64,000 bases of DNA, from contig NZ_JBHVOS010000024.1 of the NCBI RefSeq assembly GCF_042887685.1, positions 1 to 64,000 of the forward strand, written 5' to 3'. A program made the position numbers and the translations under genes. Shown here one piece after another: positions 34,238 through 43,442 of the stretch (position 1 is the stretch's first letter; each line of letters opens with the position of its first letter). This DNA comes from Oerskovia sp042887685 (GTDB lineage: Bacteria; Actinomycetota; Actinomycetes; Actinomycetales; Cellulomonadaceae). The notes beneath the pieces are model-generated. The model worked only from the letters and a program-made list of their open reading frames with translations. It was not told the origin of the DNA and made no database searches.

Positions 34238-34651
34238 GTGGGAGCGACGCCGGACCCCCAGGGTGCAGGACGCCTGGGGTTCCTCTCTGGCCATGTGGTG
34301 CAGGAGTTCGGTTGGGGTGAGGACGTCGACGACGACCTTCGCGCCGAGATCGAGGAGCTCGTCGGCTCCGAGCTGGTGGACGAGGACTACGGAGACGTCA
34401 CCGACGGTGTCGTGGTCTGGTGGCGCGAGGACGACGGCGACCTGACCGACATGCTCGTCGACGTCCAGACGGTCCTCGACGACGGCGGTCTCATCTGGAT
34501 CTTCACGCCCAAGGCGGGCCGCGACGGCCACGTGGGGCACAACGACCTCCAGGAGGCCGCGACCACGGCCGGCCTGCACGCCACGAGCACCTTCGCGATC
34601 GCGCCGGACTGGTCCGCGACCAAGCTCGGCACGCGTGGCCGTGGCCGCTGA
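34238..34651 (+). CDS. DUF3052 family protein
   Basis: A 137-residue acidic protein of the actinobacterial DUF3052 family (GFLSGHVVQEFGWGEDVDDD; VVVWWREDDGDLTDMLVD; HNDLQEAATTAGL). Function is unknown, but in many actinobacteria it lies between aceE and a peroxiredoxin gene as here. GTG 34238 has AGGGAAAGAG upstream. Its end overlaps the peroxiredoxin start by 17 nt. Confidence 0.88.
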   Translation: MGATPDPQGAGRLGFLSGHVVQEFGWGEDVDDDLRAEIEELVGSELVDEDYGDVTDGVVVWWREDDGDLTDMLVDVQTVLDDGGLIWIFTPKAGRDGHVGHNDLQEAATTAGLHATSTFAIAPDWSATKLGTRGRGR

Positions 34652-35117
34652 GGCCCCCGAGCTGACGGTCCGGCCGGGCGACCTCGCCCCCGACTTCACG
34701 CTCACCGACACGCACGGCACCCCGGTCCGCCTCGCGGACCTGCGCGGTCGACCCGTCCTGCTCGTGTTCGTGCCGTTCGCCTTCTCGGGCACGTGCACGA
34801 GCGAGCTGTGCGAGCTCCGCGACAACATCGCGGACTTCGAGACCGCGGGCGTCTCGCTCTACGCGATCTCGTGCGACCCCGTCTTCTCGCTCAAGGCCTG
34901 GGCCGCGCAGGAGGGGTACACGTTCGACCTCCTCTCGGACTTCTGGCCGCACGGCGAGGTCGCCCGCCGCTACGGGGTGTTCGACGACGAGCGCGGCCTC
35001 GCGATCCGCGGCAGCTTCCTGATCGACGCAGAGGGCGTCGTCCGGTGGTCCGTCGTGAACCCGCGCGGGCAGCGCCGGGACCTCGCGGGGTACCGGACGG
35101 CGCTCGCGGAGCTCTGA
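34635..35117 (+). CDS. AhpE-type peroxiredoxin
   Basis: A 160-residue thiol peroxidase that reduces peroxides. The peroxidatic Cys is in FAFSGTCTSELCELRD, aligning with AhpE of mycobacteria; a second Cys four residues later is unusual and could act in resolving. GTG 34635 overlaps DUF3052; GTG 34641 is an alternative. No signal peptide. Co-transcribed with DUF3052, probably protecting against metabolism-derived peroxide (inference). Confidence 0.88.
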   Translation: MAVAAEAPELTVRPGDLAPDFTLTDTHGTPVRLADLRGRPVLLVFVPFAFSGTCTSELCELRDNIADFETAGVSLYAISCDPVFSLKAWAAQEGYTFDLLSDFWPHGEVARRYGVFDDERGLAIRGSFLIDAEGVVRWSVVNPRGQRRDLAGYRTALAEL

Positions 35118-35199
35118 CACGCACCTCCTCGACGGGCGTGCTGCGGCCTTCGGGCTGCGGTGCGCCCGTCGGTGCGTGGGGCGGTGCGTCCGGCGTGCC

Positions 35200-35263
35200 G
35201 GTGCGTCGGAGGTGCCGGCGTGACCGGGCGCGCTGGTGCGTCGGAGGTGCCGGCGTGACCGGG
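35200..35263. repeat. Direct repeat in the gap before tRNA-Val
   Basis: A 29-nt unit starting GGTGCGTCGGAGGTGCCGGC occurs at 35200-35228 and 35235-35263 with diverged echoes on both sides. The remaining gap (35118-35482) shows no gene. Confidence 0.6.
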
Positions 35264-35482
35264 CTGCCGGCGCGACCGGGGGGCTGGTGCGTCGGGTGGC
35301 CGGCGCGAGGCGCCCGGCCCGCCGGGACCCGGGTGCTGGTCCGCGGGGTGCCGGACGCAGGTTCGTCGGACGCCCTGGCCGGGACCACCGTGGTGGCCGT
35401 GCGCCGTCGGGCGGGGTGCCCGATGTGCGGCTGATGTGCAACGCAGGGGCGGTGACCCGGTAGGCTGTGCACCGCTGTTCTG

Positions 35483-35556
35483 GGGCCTGTAGCTCAGTTG
35501 GTTAGAGCGCCACGCTTACACCGTGGATGTCGGGGGTTCGAGTCCCTCCGGGCCCA
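35483..35556 (+). tRNA. tRNA-Val (TAC)
   Basis: A 74-nt cloverleaf: acceptor GGGCCTG with CGGGCCC (one G-U pair), anticodon loop CTTACAC giving anticodon TAC, T-loop GTTCGAGTC. CCA is not encoded. Confidence 0.95.
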
Positions 35557-35577
35557 CCCACCCGTCGGTGCGCGCGA

Positions 35578-35635
35578 CGAGTGTGCAGTTCGGGTCGTCC
35601 AGGCGTGCTCGCGGACCGCCCGAAGTGCACACTCG
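35578..35635. repeat. Palindromic repeat A, copy 2
   Basis: CGAGTGTGCAGTTCGGG and CCGAAGTGCACACTCG form the stem, just downstream of tRNA-Val. Confidence 0.75.
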
Positions 35636-35761
35636 GCGAAGAGTCTCCTCGCGAGGCGACCAGCACCACGCCGGACCCGGCCGCCAGGCCCGCGCGGCGC
35701 CGTCGGACGTGGGCCGGCCGCGGCGGTCGTCCCGCCGAATCACCCGGTCCCTCTCCACTGA

Positions 35762-35767
35762 CAGCAT
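35762..35767 (+). promoter_or_regulatory. Possible -10 element of the five-gene MoxR/VWA operon
   Basis: CAGCAT lies 6 nt before GTG 35774. The match is weak, but spacing agrees with other leaderless genes here, and no ribosome site precedes the GTG. Confidence 0.35.
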
Positions 35768-35773
35768 CGACGC

Positions 35774-38700
35774 GTGTCGGTGGCTTCTCCTACTGTGACC
35801 GACGACGCCGCGCCGACGGAGCGCGGCGGCCTCCGGACGCGGTCCGGCGGCCCGGAGGAGACGGTGGGACGCGTGTTCGACAAGATCAAGGGTTGGCTCC
35901 AGGGAGACCACGACGGTGCGGTCGAGGGCGGCGGGACGGCGCTCGCGGTCGGTGGCGCTCAGGGCGGGCGGCGCACCGAGCCGTCCGCGCGGCTGGTCGA
36001 CGGACTGAAGATCCTGGACGCGGACACCGAAGGTCTCGCGGCCCGCGCGATCGCCTACGTCCACACGGGCGACGGACCCGAGCTCGTGACCGAGCTGTCG
36101 CAGCGCACCGACGACGCACCGGACCGGCTGCTCAACCGGCCCGCGACGCTGGGCGCCTGGACCTACACGACCCAGGCCGAGGACAAGACCATCAAGGACC
36201 GCGTCCCCGGCTGGAACGTCAGCAAGGGCGCCACCGCCCGCAGCAACCTCTACACGCTGACCGAGCCCGTGGGCATCGACGCGCTCGTCCGGATGGGCCG
36301 TCTGCTCGCGGCCGTCTCGCCAGACGTCTCGCGCGCCTCCGACCGGCTCCCAACCTGGTTCGCGGCCCTCCTGACCGACGTCGCCAAGACGTGCGGCGAC
36401 CGTCGCACCACGGGCAAGAACGGCAAGCCGGGCGTCCGCAGCCAGTGGACCCCCGAGCTCCTGACCGCGATCCTGCGCGACGGCGGCGTGGCCGAGGAGA
36501 GCATCCCGACCGCCGTCGTCGCCGGGATCTTCGAGCGCCCTGCCACCGCGGACTACTACGGGGACCCGCTCGCGGTGCTCGCCGCACAGCCCGGCGTCGA
36601 GGAGTACCTGGCCGCCCACCCCGCGGACGTCGTCGCGGTCGCACCCGTGCTGCGCGCGACCGGCAAGGTCGAGCTCCTGCAGTTCCTGCGGACGCGGCCC
36701 GCAGCGCTGGACGCGTTCGTCGGGCTCGTCGCCCGGCTCGCGACCGACACGGCGAAGTCCGTGCGCGAGGAGGCCGCCGGGAACCTCGCGTCCCTGCCCG
36801 CCGCGCGCCAGGTCGACCTCCTCGAACCCCTGCTCACCTCGATGCCCGCGAGCCGTCTCGCCGGTCTGGTGACGCACCTCGTCGGGGTCGAGGGCGGCAT
36901 CGAGGCGCTGAGGCGTGCGCACGCCGCGGACGGGAAGGGGGCCCGCGGCACGCTGCTGTCGAACGCGATCGAGCGGGCCACGGCTCTCGACGTCGCGACG
37001 GTCGTGGTCGACGAACCCCTCGACGTCCCGCCGTTCGCGCCCCTGCCCGAGGTCGCTCTCGGTGAGGCGTTCGTGCGCTCGGCCCGCGACGCGGTCGACC
37101 GCAGGCTCGCTGCGGCCCGCGACGAGCTCGCCGCGCTCGAGGCGCTGCCCAAGGCAGAGGCGCAGAGCTGGCGCCTGTCCCACGCACGGGGAGCCGTCAA
37201 GGACCTCGCAGCCATCACCGACGACCACCTCACGCAGGTCGCGCAGTACCTCTCGGGCGCCCTGACCAAGGTGCCGCCGCGCACGGTGCTCGTCGAGCTC
37301 CAGGCGCCCGCGATCCGGGGCCGGCTCGACGGCCTGACGATGCTGCACGACATCCGCTTCGCGCGCTCGCACGGCGGTGGCAGGCAGCGCTACCCCTGGT
37401 ACCAGCTCAACGCGACGAGCGACATCGCCGTCGACGTCCGGGTCCTCGCCGACGGCGTCGAGCGGGCAGGCGTGCAGGACTCCGAGTCGGCCGTCGCCGA
37501 GCTCGTGTTCGACTCCTGGTTCGCCCGCGGGACGTTCGCTCCCGAGCACCTGTGGCCCTACTTCGCCGAGCACCCGGGCGCGCTCGACACGATCCTGGGG
37601 CTGCGGCCGTCGAGCACGGTCGAGACGTACAGCCGCTCGGAGCGGCTCGAGGTCGCCCTCACGATCCTCGGCGCCTTCCCGAGCATCCCGAACCGCTACC
37701 TCCCGCGCCTCGCCGAGCTCGCGCTCGGAGAGGGCAGGACCCACCGCGTCGCGGCGCAGAAGGTCCTCGAGTCGCACGCCGGCGCCCGCGAGCTGGCAGA
37801 GCAGGGCCTGCGCGACGGGAAGGCCGAGATCCGTGTCACGGCCGCCGTCTGGCTCCAGCGTCTCGGCGACCCCGCCGCGATCCCGGCGCTGCGGGCCGTG
37901 CTCGCGAAGGAACGTCGCGAGGTGGCTCGTGCCGCGTTCCTCGGGGCCCTCGAGTCGCTCGGCGACGACATCTCGGCCGACCTCGCACCCGCGACGCTGC
38001 TCGCCGAGGCGACCAAGGGTCTCCAGGGCAAGGCGCCCACGAGCATGGCGTGGTTCCCGCTCGACGGCCTGCCCGCGCTCCGCTGGGCCGCCGACGGCGA
38101 GCCCGTGCCGGGCGAGGTCGCCCGGTGGTGGGTCGTGCTCGCCGACAAGCTCAAGGACCCGAGCGGTCTCGGGCTGATCTCCCGCTACGAGTCGTTGCTC
38201 GACGACGAGAGCCGCGCGGCGCTCGGCCGGTTCGTGCTCGACGCCTGGATCGGCAAGGACACCCTCGGCCCCACGGCCGAGGAGAGCCGGGCCTACGCGG
38301 ACAGCGAGGCCCAGCAGCGCTACGACCGCTACCAGCACTGGTACAAGCAGCACCCCCAGTACTACGAGGCCGAGGCCTCGCGCACCGTCGACCAGCACCA
38401 CCAGGACGCGTTCCGCGAGCACCAGGCGAACTACCTCGGGTCGGCCATCGCCGACAAGGGCCTGCTCGCGCTGACCGTGGGCATGCCGGGCACCGACCTG
38501 ACACGCGCCGTGCAGCAGTACCTCAAGACCCACACCACGCGCCGTGCCCAGATCGAGGCGCTCGTCCGGGCGCTCGCGGCCAACGGCGACCCCGCGTCGA
38601 TCCAGCTCCTGCTGTCCGTGGCCAGGCGTCACCGGCAGGCCACGGTCCAGGCCACCGCTCAGCAGCTGGTCGAGGACCTGGCCGAACGACGCGGCTGGTC

Positions 38701-39673
38701 CGCCGAGGAGCTCGCCGACCGCACCGTGCAGACCGCGGGCTTCGAGGACGACGGGATCCTGCACCTCGGCCTCGGGGCCCGCGAGTTCACGGGGCGCCTG
38801 ACCCCCACGTTCACGCTCGAGCTCACGAACGAGGCGGGCAAGGTCGTCAAGGCGCTGCCCGCCCCCCGGGCTGACGACGACCCCGACCACGTCAAGGCCG
38901 CCAAGGCGCAGCTCTCGACGAGCCGCAAGGAGCTCAAGGCCGTCGTCGCGCTCCAGACCCAGCGCCTGTACGAGGCCATGTGCACGGGGCGCGAGTGGCC
39001 TGTCGCGGACTGGCTGGAGTTCGTGGCCGGGCACCCGATCATGTCCCGCCTCGCAGCCGGTCTCGTCTGGCTCGAGAACCCCGGCCCGGACCAGCGCGCG
39101 TTCCGCCCGGGGGACGCCGGTGCGCTCATCGACGCCGACGACGAGGACGTGACCCTCGCCGAGGGCGCGACGGTCGCGGTCGCGCACGGCGTGCTGCTCG
39201 GCGAGCAGGAGACGGGCCGCTGGCGCGAGCACCTGGCCGACTACGAGATCAGGCCGCTGTTCGACCAGCTGACGGTGGACCTCCCCGCACTGGACGGTCG
39301 GGCGACCGCCATCAGCGACCGCAAGGGATGGCTCACGGACAGCTTCACGGTGCGCGGTCGGGCGACCAAGCTCGGCTACGCGCGCAGCCAGGCCGAGGAC
39401 GGCGGCTGGTTCTCGGGCTACGAGAAGGCGTACCCGAGCGTCGGGATCACGGCGGTCATCGAGTTCACGGGCGCGTTCCTGCCCGAGGAGAACATCGCCG
39501 CCGCGGTCACCGAGCTCGTGTTCCGCCGCTCGACCCGCGCGTACGGGCAGAGTGCCGAGGCCCGCCTCGCGGACCTGCCGCCCGTCCTCGTCGCGGAGTC
39601 CTACCGCGACTACCTGACCGTCGCTGCCGGTGGCAGCTTCGACGCCGAGTGGGAGAAGAAGAGCGCATGGTGA
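35774..39673 (+). CDS. DUF4132 protein with HEAT-like repeats (YehI-like)
   Basis: A 1299-residue soluble protein, first gene of a five-gene overlapping operon. The N-terminal 60 residues are low-complexity. The middle is helical and HEAT-like (AIPALRAVLAKERREVARAA; ARRHRQATVQATAQQLVEDL). The C-terminal 300 residues form the DUF4132 domain (WLEFVAGHPIMSRLAAGLVW; ARLADLPPVLVAESYRDYL). E. coli YehI has this domain and lies in a comparable gene group. No enzymatic motif is evident; a scaffold or substrate-recognition role is inferred. The stop overlaps the MoxR gene start by 7 nt. Confidence 0.82.
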   Translation: MSVASPTVTDDAAPTERGGLRTRSGGPEETVGRVFDKIKGWLQGDHDGAVEGGGTALAVGGAQGGRRTEPSARLVDGLKILDADTEGLAARAIAYVHTGDGPELVTELSQRTDDAPDRLLNRPATLGAWTYTTQAEDKTIKDRVPGWNVSKGATARSNLYTLTEPVGIDALVRMGRLLAAVSPDVSRASDRLPTWFAALLTDVAKTCGDRRTTGKNGKPGVRSQWTPELLTAILRDGGVAEESIPTAVVAGIFERPATADYYGDPLAVLAAQPGVEEYLAAHPADVVAVAPVLRATGKVELLQFLRTRPAALDAFVGLVARLATDTAKSVREEAAGNLASLPAARQVDLLEPLLTSMPASRLAGLVTHLVGVEGGIEALRRAHAADGKGARGTLLSNAIERATALDVATVVVDEPLDVPPFAPLPEVALGEAFVRSARDAVDRRLAAARDELAALEALPKAEAQSWRLSHARGAVKDLAAITDDHLTQVAQYLSGALTKVPPRTVLVELQAPAIRGRLDGLTMLHDIRFARSHGGGRQRYPWYQLNATSDIAVDVRVLADGVERAGVQDSESAVAELVFDSWFARGTFAPEHLWPYFAEHPGALDTILGLRPSSTVETYSRSERLEVALTILGAFPSIPNRYLPRLAELALGEGRTHRVAAQKVLESHAGARELAEQGLRDGKAEIRVTAAVWLQRLGDPAAIPALRAVLAKERREVARAAFLGALESLGDDISADLAPATLLAEATKGLQGKAPTSMAWFPLDGLPALRWAADGEPVPGEVARWWVVLADKLKDPSGLGLISRYESLLDDESRAALGRFVLDAWIGKDTLGPTAEESRAYADSEAQQRYDRYQHWYKQHPQYYEAEASRTVDQHHQDAFREHQANYLGSAIADKGLLALTVGMPGTDLTRAVQQYLKTHTTRRAQIEALVRALAANGDPASIQLLLSVARRHRQATVQATAQQLVEDLAERRGWSAEELADRTVQTAGFEDDGILHLGLGAREFTGRLTPTFTLELTNEAGKVVKALPAPRADDDPDHVKAAKAQLSTSRKELKAVVALQTQRLYEAMCTGREWPVADWLEFVAGHPIMSRLAAGLVWLENPGPDQRAFRPGDAGALIDADDEDVTLAEGATVAVAHGVLLGEQETGRWREHLADYEIRPLFDQLTVDLPALDGRATAISDRKGWLTDSFTVRGRATKLGYARSQAEDGGWFSGYEKAYPSVGITAVIEFTGAFLPEENIAAAVTELVFRRSTRAYGQSAEARLADLPPVLVAESYRDYLTVAAGGSFDAEWEKKSAW

Positions 39674-40821
39674 CCGCCACGACCGCGACGACGGACGACG
39701 ACGGGCCGCAGGTCCTCGACCGCGACACCGCCCAGGAGATCCGCCCGCCCGCCGAGGTGCGCTTCGCCGACGAGCTCGCAGCCCTCGAGGAAGCCGACCG
39801 GGCCAAGGGCTCCGAGCTACCACCGGGGTGGCGGCTCAGCCCCCGTGCCGTGCGCGCCTTCGTCGTGGGCGACGCCGAGCTCGGGGTGCGACGGAAGTTC
39901 TACGGCGACGACCCGCTCGTGGACCGCGCCGTCGTGTCTCTGCTCGGTCGTCAGGGACTCATGCTCGTGGGGGAGCCCGGCACCGCGAAGTCGATGCTGT
40001 CCGAGCTGCTCGCGGCCGCGGTGAGCGGGACGTCGAACCTCACGGTCCAGGGCACCGCGGGCACGACCGAGGACCACATCCGCTACTCGTGGAACTACGC
40101 GCTGCTCATCGCCGAGGGGCCCAGCGAACGCTCGCTGGTCCCGTCGGCCGTCCAGCAGGCCATGAGTGCGGGCAAGGTAGTCCGGTTCGAGGAGATCACG
40201 CGCTGCGCCCCCGAGATCCAGGACACCCTGGTCTCGATCCTCTCCGAGAAGCAGCTCATGATCCCCGAGCTCGGCAGCGAGGCGAGGGTCTCGGCCCGTC
40301 CCGGGTTCAACGTGCTCGCGACGGCGAACCTCAAGGACCGGGGGGTCCACGAGATGTCGGCTGCTCTCAAGAGACGGTTCAACTTCGAGACGATCAAGCC
40401 GCTCACGGACCGCCAGTTCGAGATCGACCTCATCGAGGCCCAGCTCACGGCCGAGCTGGGCCCGGCGAGCGAGCGCCCGCCGCTCGCGCGCGACGTCCTG
40501 GACGTGCTCGTCACCGCGTTCCAGGACCTGCGCACCGGGTCCACGAGCAACGGGGCGCCCGTCAAGCGTCCGGAGACCGTCATGTCGACGGCCGAGGCCG
40601 TGAACGTCGCGGTCGCCGCGTCGCTCGAGGCCCGCTACCTGGGCGACGGCACCGTGACCCCCGCCGAGGTCGCGCGCCAGCTCGCGGGCGTGGCCTCCAA
40701 GGGGGACGAGGAGGACGCCCGGCGCCTGCGGCACTACGTCGACAACGTCGTGCGCGAACGGGCACGACGTGACCCGCGCTGGAAGTCCTTCCTCTCCGCG
40801 GCGGAGTCCCTGTGGCGGTAG
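39667..40821 (+). CDS. MoxR-type AAA+ ATPase (YehL-like)
   Basis: A 384-residue AAA+ ATPase. Walker A is GEPGTAKS with K108, Walker B region VVRFEEITRCAPEIQDTL, sensor 1 ATANLKDRG, and the arginine-finger-like LKRRFNFE. MoxR ATPases partner with VWA proteins to remodel complexes or insert metals. The overlaps with both neighbours (7 and 10 nt) show a coupled unit. E. coli YehL is the likely closest known relative by gene context. All motifs are intact, so ATP hydrolysis is expected. Confidence 0.87.
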   Translation: MVTATTATTDDDGPQVLDRDTAQEIRPPAEVRFADELAALEEADRAKGSELPPGWRLSPRAVRAFVVGDAELGVRRKFYGDDPLVDRAVVSLLGRQGLMLVGEPGTAKSMLSELLAAAVSGTSNLTVQGTAGTTEDHIRYSWNYALLIAEGPSERSLVPSAVQQAMSAGKVVRFEEITRCAPEIQDTLVSILSEKQLMIPELGSEARVSARPGFNVLATANLKDRGVHEMSAALKRRFNFETIKPLTDRQFEIDLIEAQLTAELGPASERPPLARDVLDVLVTAFQDLRTGSTSNGAPVKRPETVMSTAEAVNVAVAASLEARYLGDGTVTPAEVARQLAGVASKGDEEDARRLRHYVDNVVRERARRDPRWKSFLSAAESLWR

Positions 40822-43442
40822 CGCAGCACACCGCGCGAGCCGCGTGGGGGCGCACACCCGTGCGCATGCAGGCTGCCGCCGCCGCGGTCGAGCGCCTGCG
40901 CGCCGAGGGGATCTACCTCGCGCCGGTCCGGCACCACAGCCCGGCGTGCGCGCTCGCCGTCGGGGCGCTCATCGAGGAGGTGCGGCCCGCCGTCGTGCTC
41001 GTCGAGGGGCCCGAGGAGTACGGGCGGCTCCTGCCCGCGCTGCTCGACCCGCGCACGCGCCCGCCCGTCGCGGTCCTGAGCCTGGGCACCGAGGGCGGCG
41101 GAGCGGGCTTCTACCCGCTCGCCGAGTTCTCGCCCGAGTGGGTGGCCCTGCGCACCGGGGCCCGGCTGGGCGCGGAGGTCGCGTTCGTCGACCGGTCGTG
41201 GGTTGCGCGTGCGGCCGGCAGCGCCGGCGACGACCCGGAGGGAGCCGACGACGACGCGTTCGCCCGCACCCTCCAGTCCGAGCGCAACCTCGCGCACTCG
41301 CGGACGATCGCCGCGATCGCCGAGCGCCTGGGGTGCCGCGACCACGACGAGGTGTGGGACCACCTCTTCGAGGCGCGCGCGAGCGAACGGCTCGCGGACT
41401 GGCGCGAGGTCTTCGACGACGTGTTCGCGTGGGCAGGTCTTGCGCGCCTCGACTACGAGGAGGAGGTGCTCGACGCCGACGGGTCGCTCGCGCGCGAGGC
41501 CCTCATGTCGGCCCGGGTCGCCGAGCACCGGGCCCGCGTCGAGGGGCCCGTGGTCGTGGTGACCGGCGCGTTCCACACCCTCGCGCTCGTCGAGGCCCTC
41601 ACGGGGGCGCCCGAGGGCGAGGCGGTGGTGAGCCGTCGCCCGGCCGGGGGGTACGGCGCCCCGGCGTCGGCCGACGCCTGGCTCATCCGCTACGACCACG
41701 AGCGGCTCGACGGGCTGCGGGGCTACGGGGCGGGCATGCCGTCGCCCGGCTTCTACGAGCGGCTCTGGACCGCGCACCGGGAGCAGGGCGGGCCGGGCGC
41801 GCTGGGCGCGTCCCTGCTGGTCGACGTCGCCGCGGCAGCCACCGCGCGCGGGGCGCAGGTGAGCCTGGCCGAGATCGCGTCGGCGGCCGAGCAGGCGGCC
41901 CGGCTCGCGGACCTGCGCGAGCGCCCGTGGCCGGGACGGACGGACCTCCTCGACGCGCTCACGTCGTGCTTCGTCAAGGACGACGGCGGGCTCGACGTGG
42001 GCATCGGTCGCCCGCTCGGGCAGGCGGTCGCCGAGGTGTTCGGCGGGCGCGCGCTCGGCGACGTGCCGCCCGGCACCGCGTCGCCGCCGCTCGTGCAGCG
42101 TGCGAGGGAGCGGGCCGAGGAGCTGCGTCTCGTGGTGACGGACTCGACGCCGCGGCGCACACGTCTCGACGCCCGCCGCACGCCCCGCCACCGGGAGCGC
42201 CGGGCGTTCCTGGCGCTCATGGACTTCGTCGGGAGCGGGTTCGCGCACCAGGTCTCGGGGCCCGACCACGTCGCGGGTCGCGGGCTCGGGCTCCTGATCG
42301 AGGAGTGGGAGTACGCCTGGACGCCTCTCGTCGAGGCCTCCCTGGTCGAGCTGTCGCACCAGGGCGCGACCCTCGAGGCCGTCGCGGTGCACCGCCTCCA
42401 CCTCCTCGAGCACGAGCTCGCGACGACGGGGCGCTCGGCGCTCGGCGTGGCTCGCCTCGTGGCCCAGGCCGTCGTGGCGGGGCTGTCGGAGCACCTCGAC
42501 CGCCTGGTCGCGCTCCTGCGCTCGACGCTCGACGTCGACCCGTCGCTCGAGTCCGTCGTCGGCGGGCTGCACCGTCTCGTGGACCTGTGGGACGCGCGCG
42601 TCGAGCTGGGCCTGGAGGACCACGCCGACGACCTCCTGCACCTGCTCGACCACGGCCTCGCGACCGTCGCCTACCTCGTCCCGGGCCTCGGGGCGGTCGA
42701 CGCGGACGCGGAGCCTGCCGCCGTCGGGACGCTCGTCGCCCTGCGCGACCTCCTGCGGGAGGCGGGCCGCGCCTCGCAGGCACCAGCGCCCGACGGCGTA
42801 GCGCACCCCCGCACGGACGCGACCCCGCGGAGCGGTGCCCCCGCGAGCACGCCGGACCGCCGGGATCCCGTGCGCCGCGAGCTCGCCCGGCTCCGCGAGG
42901 ACCGTGGCGCGGCCCCCGGGGTCCGGGGTGCCCTCGTGGCGCTCGCCGCGACCGACGACGCCCTCGCCGACGACGTCCTGCTCGCGGAGGTGCGCGCCCA
43001 GCTCAGCCCGGGCGCGGACCCGGTCTCCGCCGTCCGGTTCCTGGGTGGGCTGCTGCGCGTCGCCCCCGACCTCCTGCTCCACACCCCTGAGCTCTTCGAC
43101 GCCGTCCACACCGGCCTCCGTGACCTCGACGGGGACGCGTTCCTCGCCGTCCTGCCTGACCTGCGCCGCGCGTTCACGTGGCTCAAGCCGGCCGAGACGC
43201 ACCGGCTCGCGCAGCAGGTCGCGACGCGCACCGGCTCCCGGGCAGAGCGGATCGATGTGCACCTGGCCGCGACCGAGCAGGACCTTCACGCCGGGCTCGC
43301 GCTCGAGCGCGAGCTCACCGCGATGCTCGCGTGCGACGGGCTCGCTGCGTGGGCCGTCGGCGCGCCGCAGCACGCCGCAGCAGCACCTGCCGCCCCTGCC
43401 GTCCCCGCCCTGCCTCTGCCCGACCAGGAGGACCTGCCATGA
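40812..43442 (+). CDS. DUF5682 family protein (YehM-like), possible metal-dependent hydrolase
   Basis: An 876-residue soluble protein. The N-terminal 270 residues carry conserved-looking polar motifs: PVRHHSPACA (H41, H42), VLVEGPEEY (E65) and VVVTGAFHT (H255). This HH...EGP...GAFH order recalls the EreA/ChaN/TraB (Tiki) superfamily of metal-dependent enzymes; this is my inference. The rest is helical, with a Pro/Ala linker near residue 655. GGAG lies 5 nt before GTG 40812. It sits between the MoxR and VWA genes, overlapping both. Confidence 0.78.
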   Translation: MAVAQHTARAAWGRTPVRMQAAAAAVERLRAEGIYLAPVRHHSPACALAVGALIEEVRPAVVLVEGPEEYGRLLPALLDPRTRPPVAVLSLGTEGGGAGFYPLAEFSPEWVALRTGARLGAEVAFVDRSWVARAAGSAGDDPEGADDDAFARTLQSERNLAHSRTIAAIAERLGCRDHDEVWDHLFEARASERLADWREVFDDVFAWAGLARLDYEEEVLDADGSLAREALMSARVAEHRARVEGPVVVVTGAFHTLALVEALTGAPEGEAVVSRRPAGGYGAPASADAWLIRYDHERLDGLRGYGAGMPSPGFYERLWTAHREQGGPGALGASLLVDVAAAATARGAQVSLAEIASAAEQAARLADLRERPWPGRTDLLDALTSCFVKDDGGLDVGIGRPLGQAVAEVFGGRALGDVPPGTASPPLVQRARERAEELRLVVTDSTPRRTRLDARRTPRHRERRAFLALMDFVGSGFAHQVSGPDHVAGRGLGLLIEEWEYAWTPLVEASLVELSHQGATLEAVAVHRLHLLEHELATTGRSALGVARLVAQAVVAGLSEHLDRLVALLRSTLDVDPSLESVVGGLHRLVDLWDARVELGLEDHADDLLHLLDHGLATVAYLVPGLGAVDADAEPAAVGTLVALRDLLREAGRASQAPAPDGVAHPRTDATPRSGAPASTPDRRDPVRRELARLREDRGAAPGVRGALVALAATDDALADDVLLAEVRAQLSPGADPVSAVRFLGGLLRVAPDLLLHTPELFDAVHTGLRDLDGDAFLAVLPDLRRAFTWLKPAETHRLAQQVATRTGSRAERIDVHLAATEQDLHAGLALERELTAMLACDGLAAWAVGAPQHAAAAPAAPAVPALPLPDQEDLP

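Noticed and set aside
35516..39823. Open frame of more than 1400 codons opposite the DUF4132 gene
   Set aside because: Same cause; no start signal, no motif, and the plus strand carries the recognisable protein.
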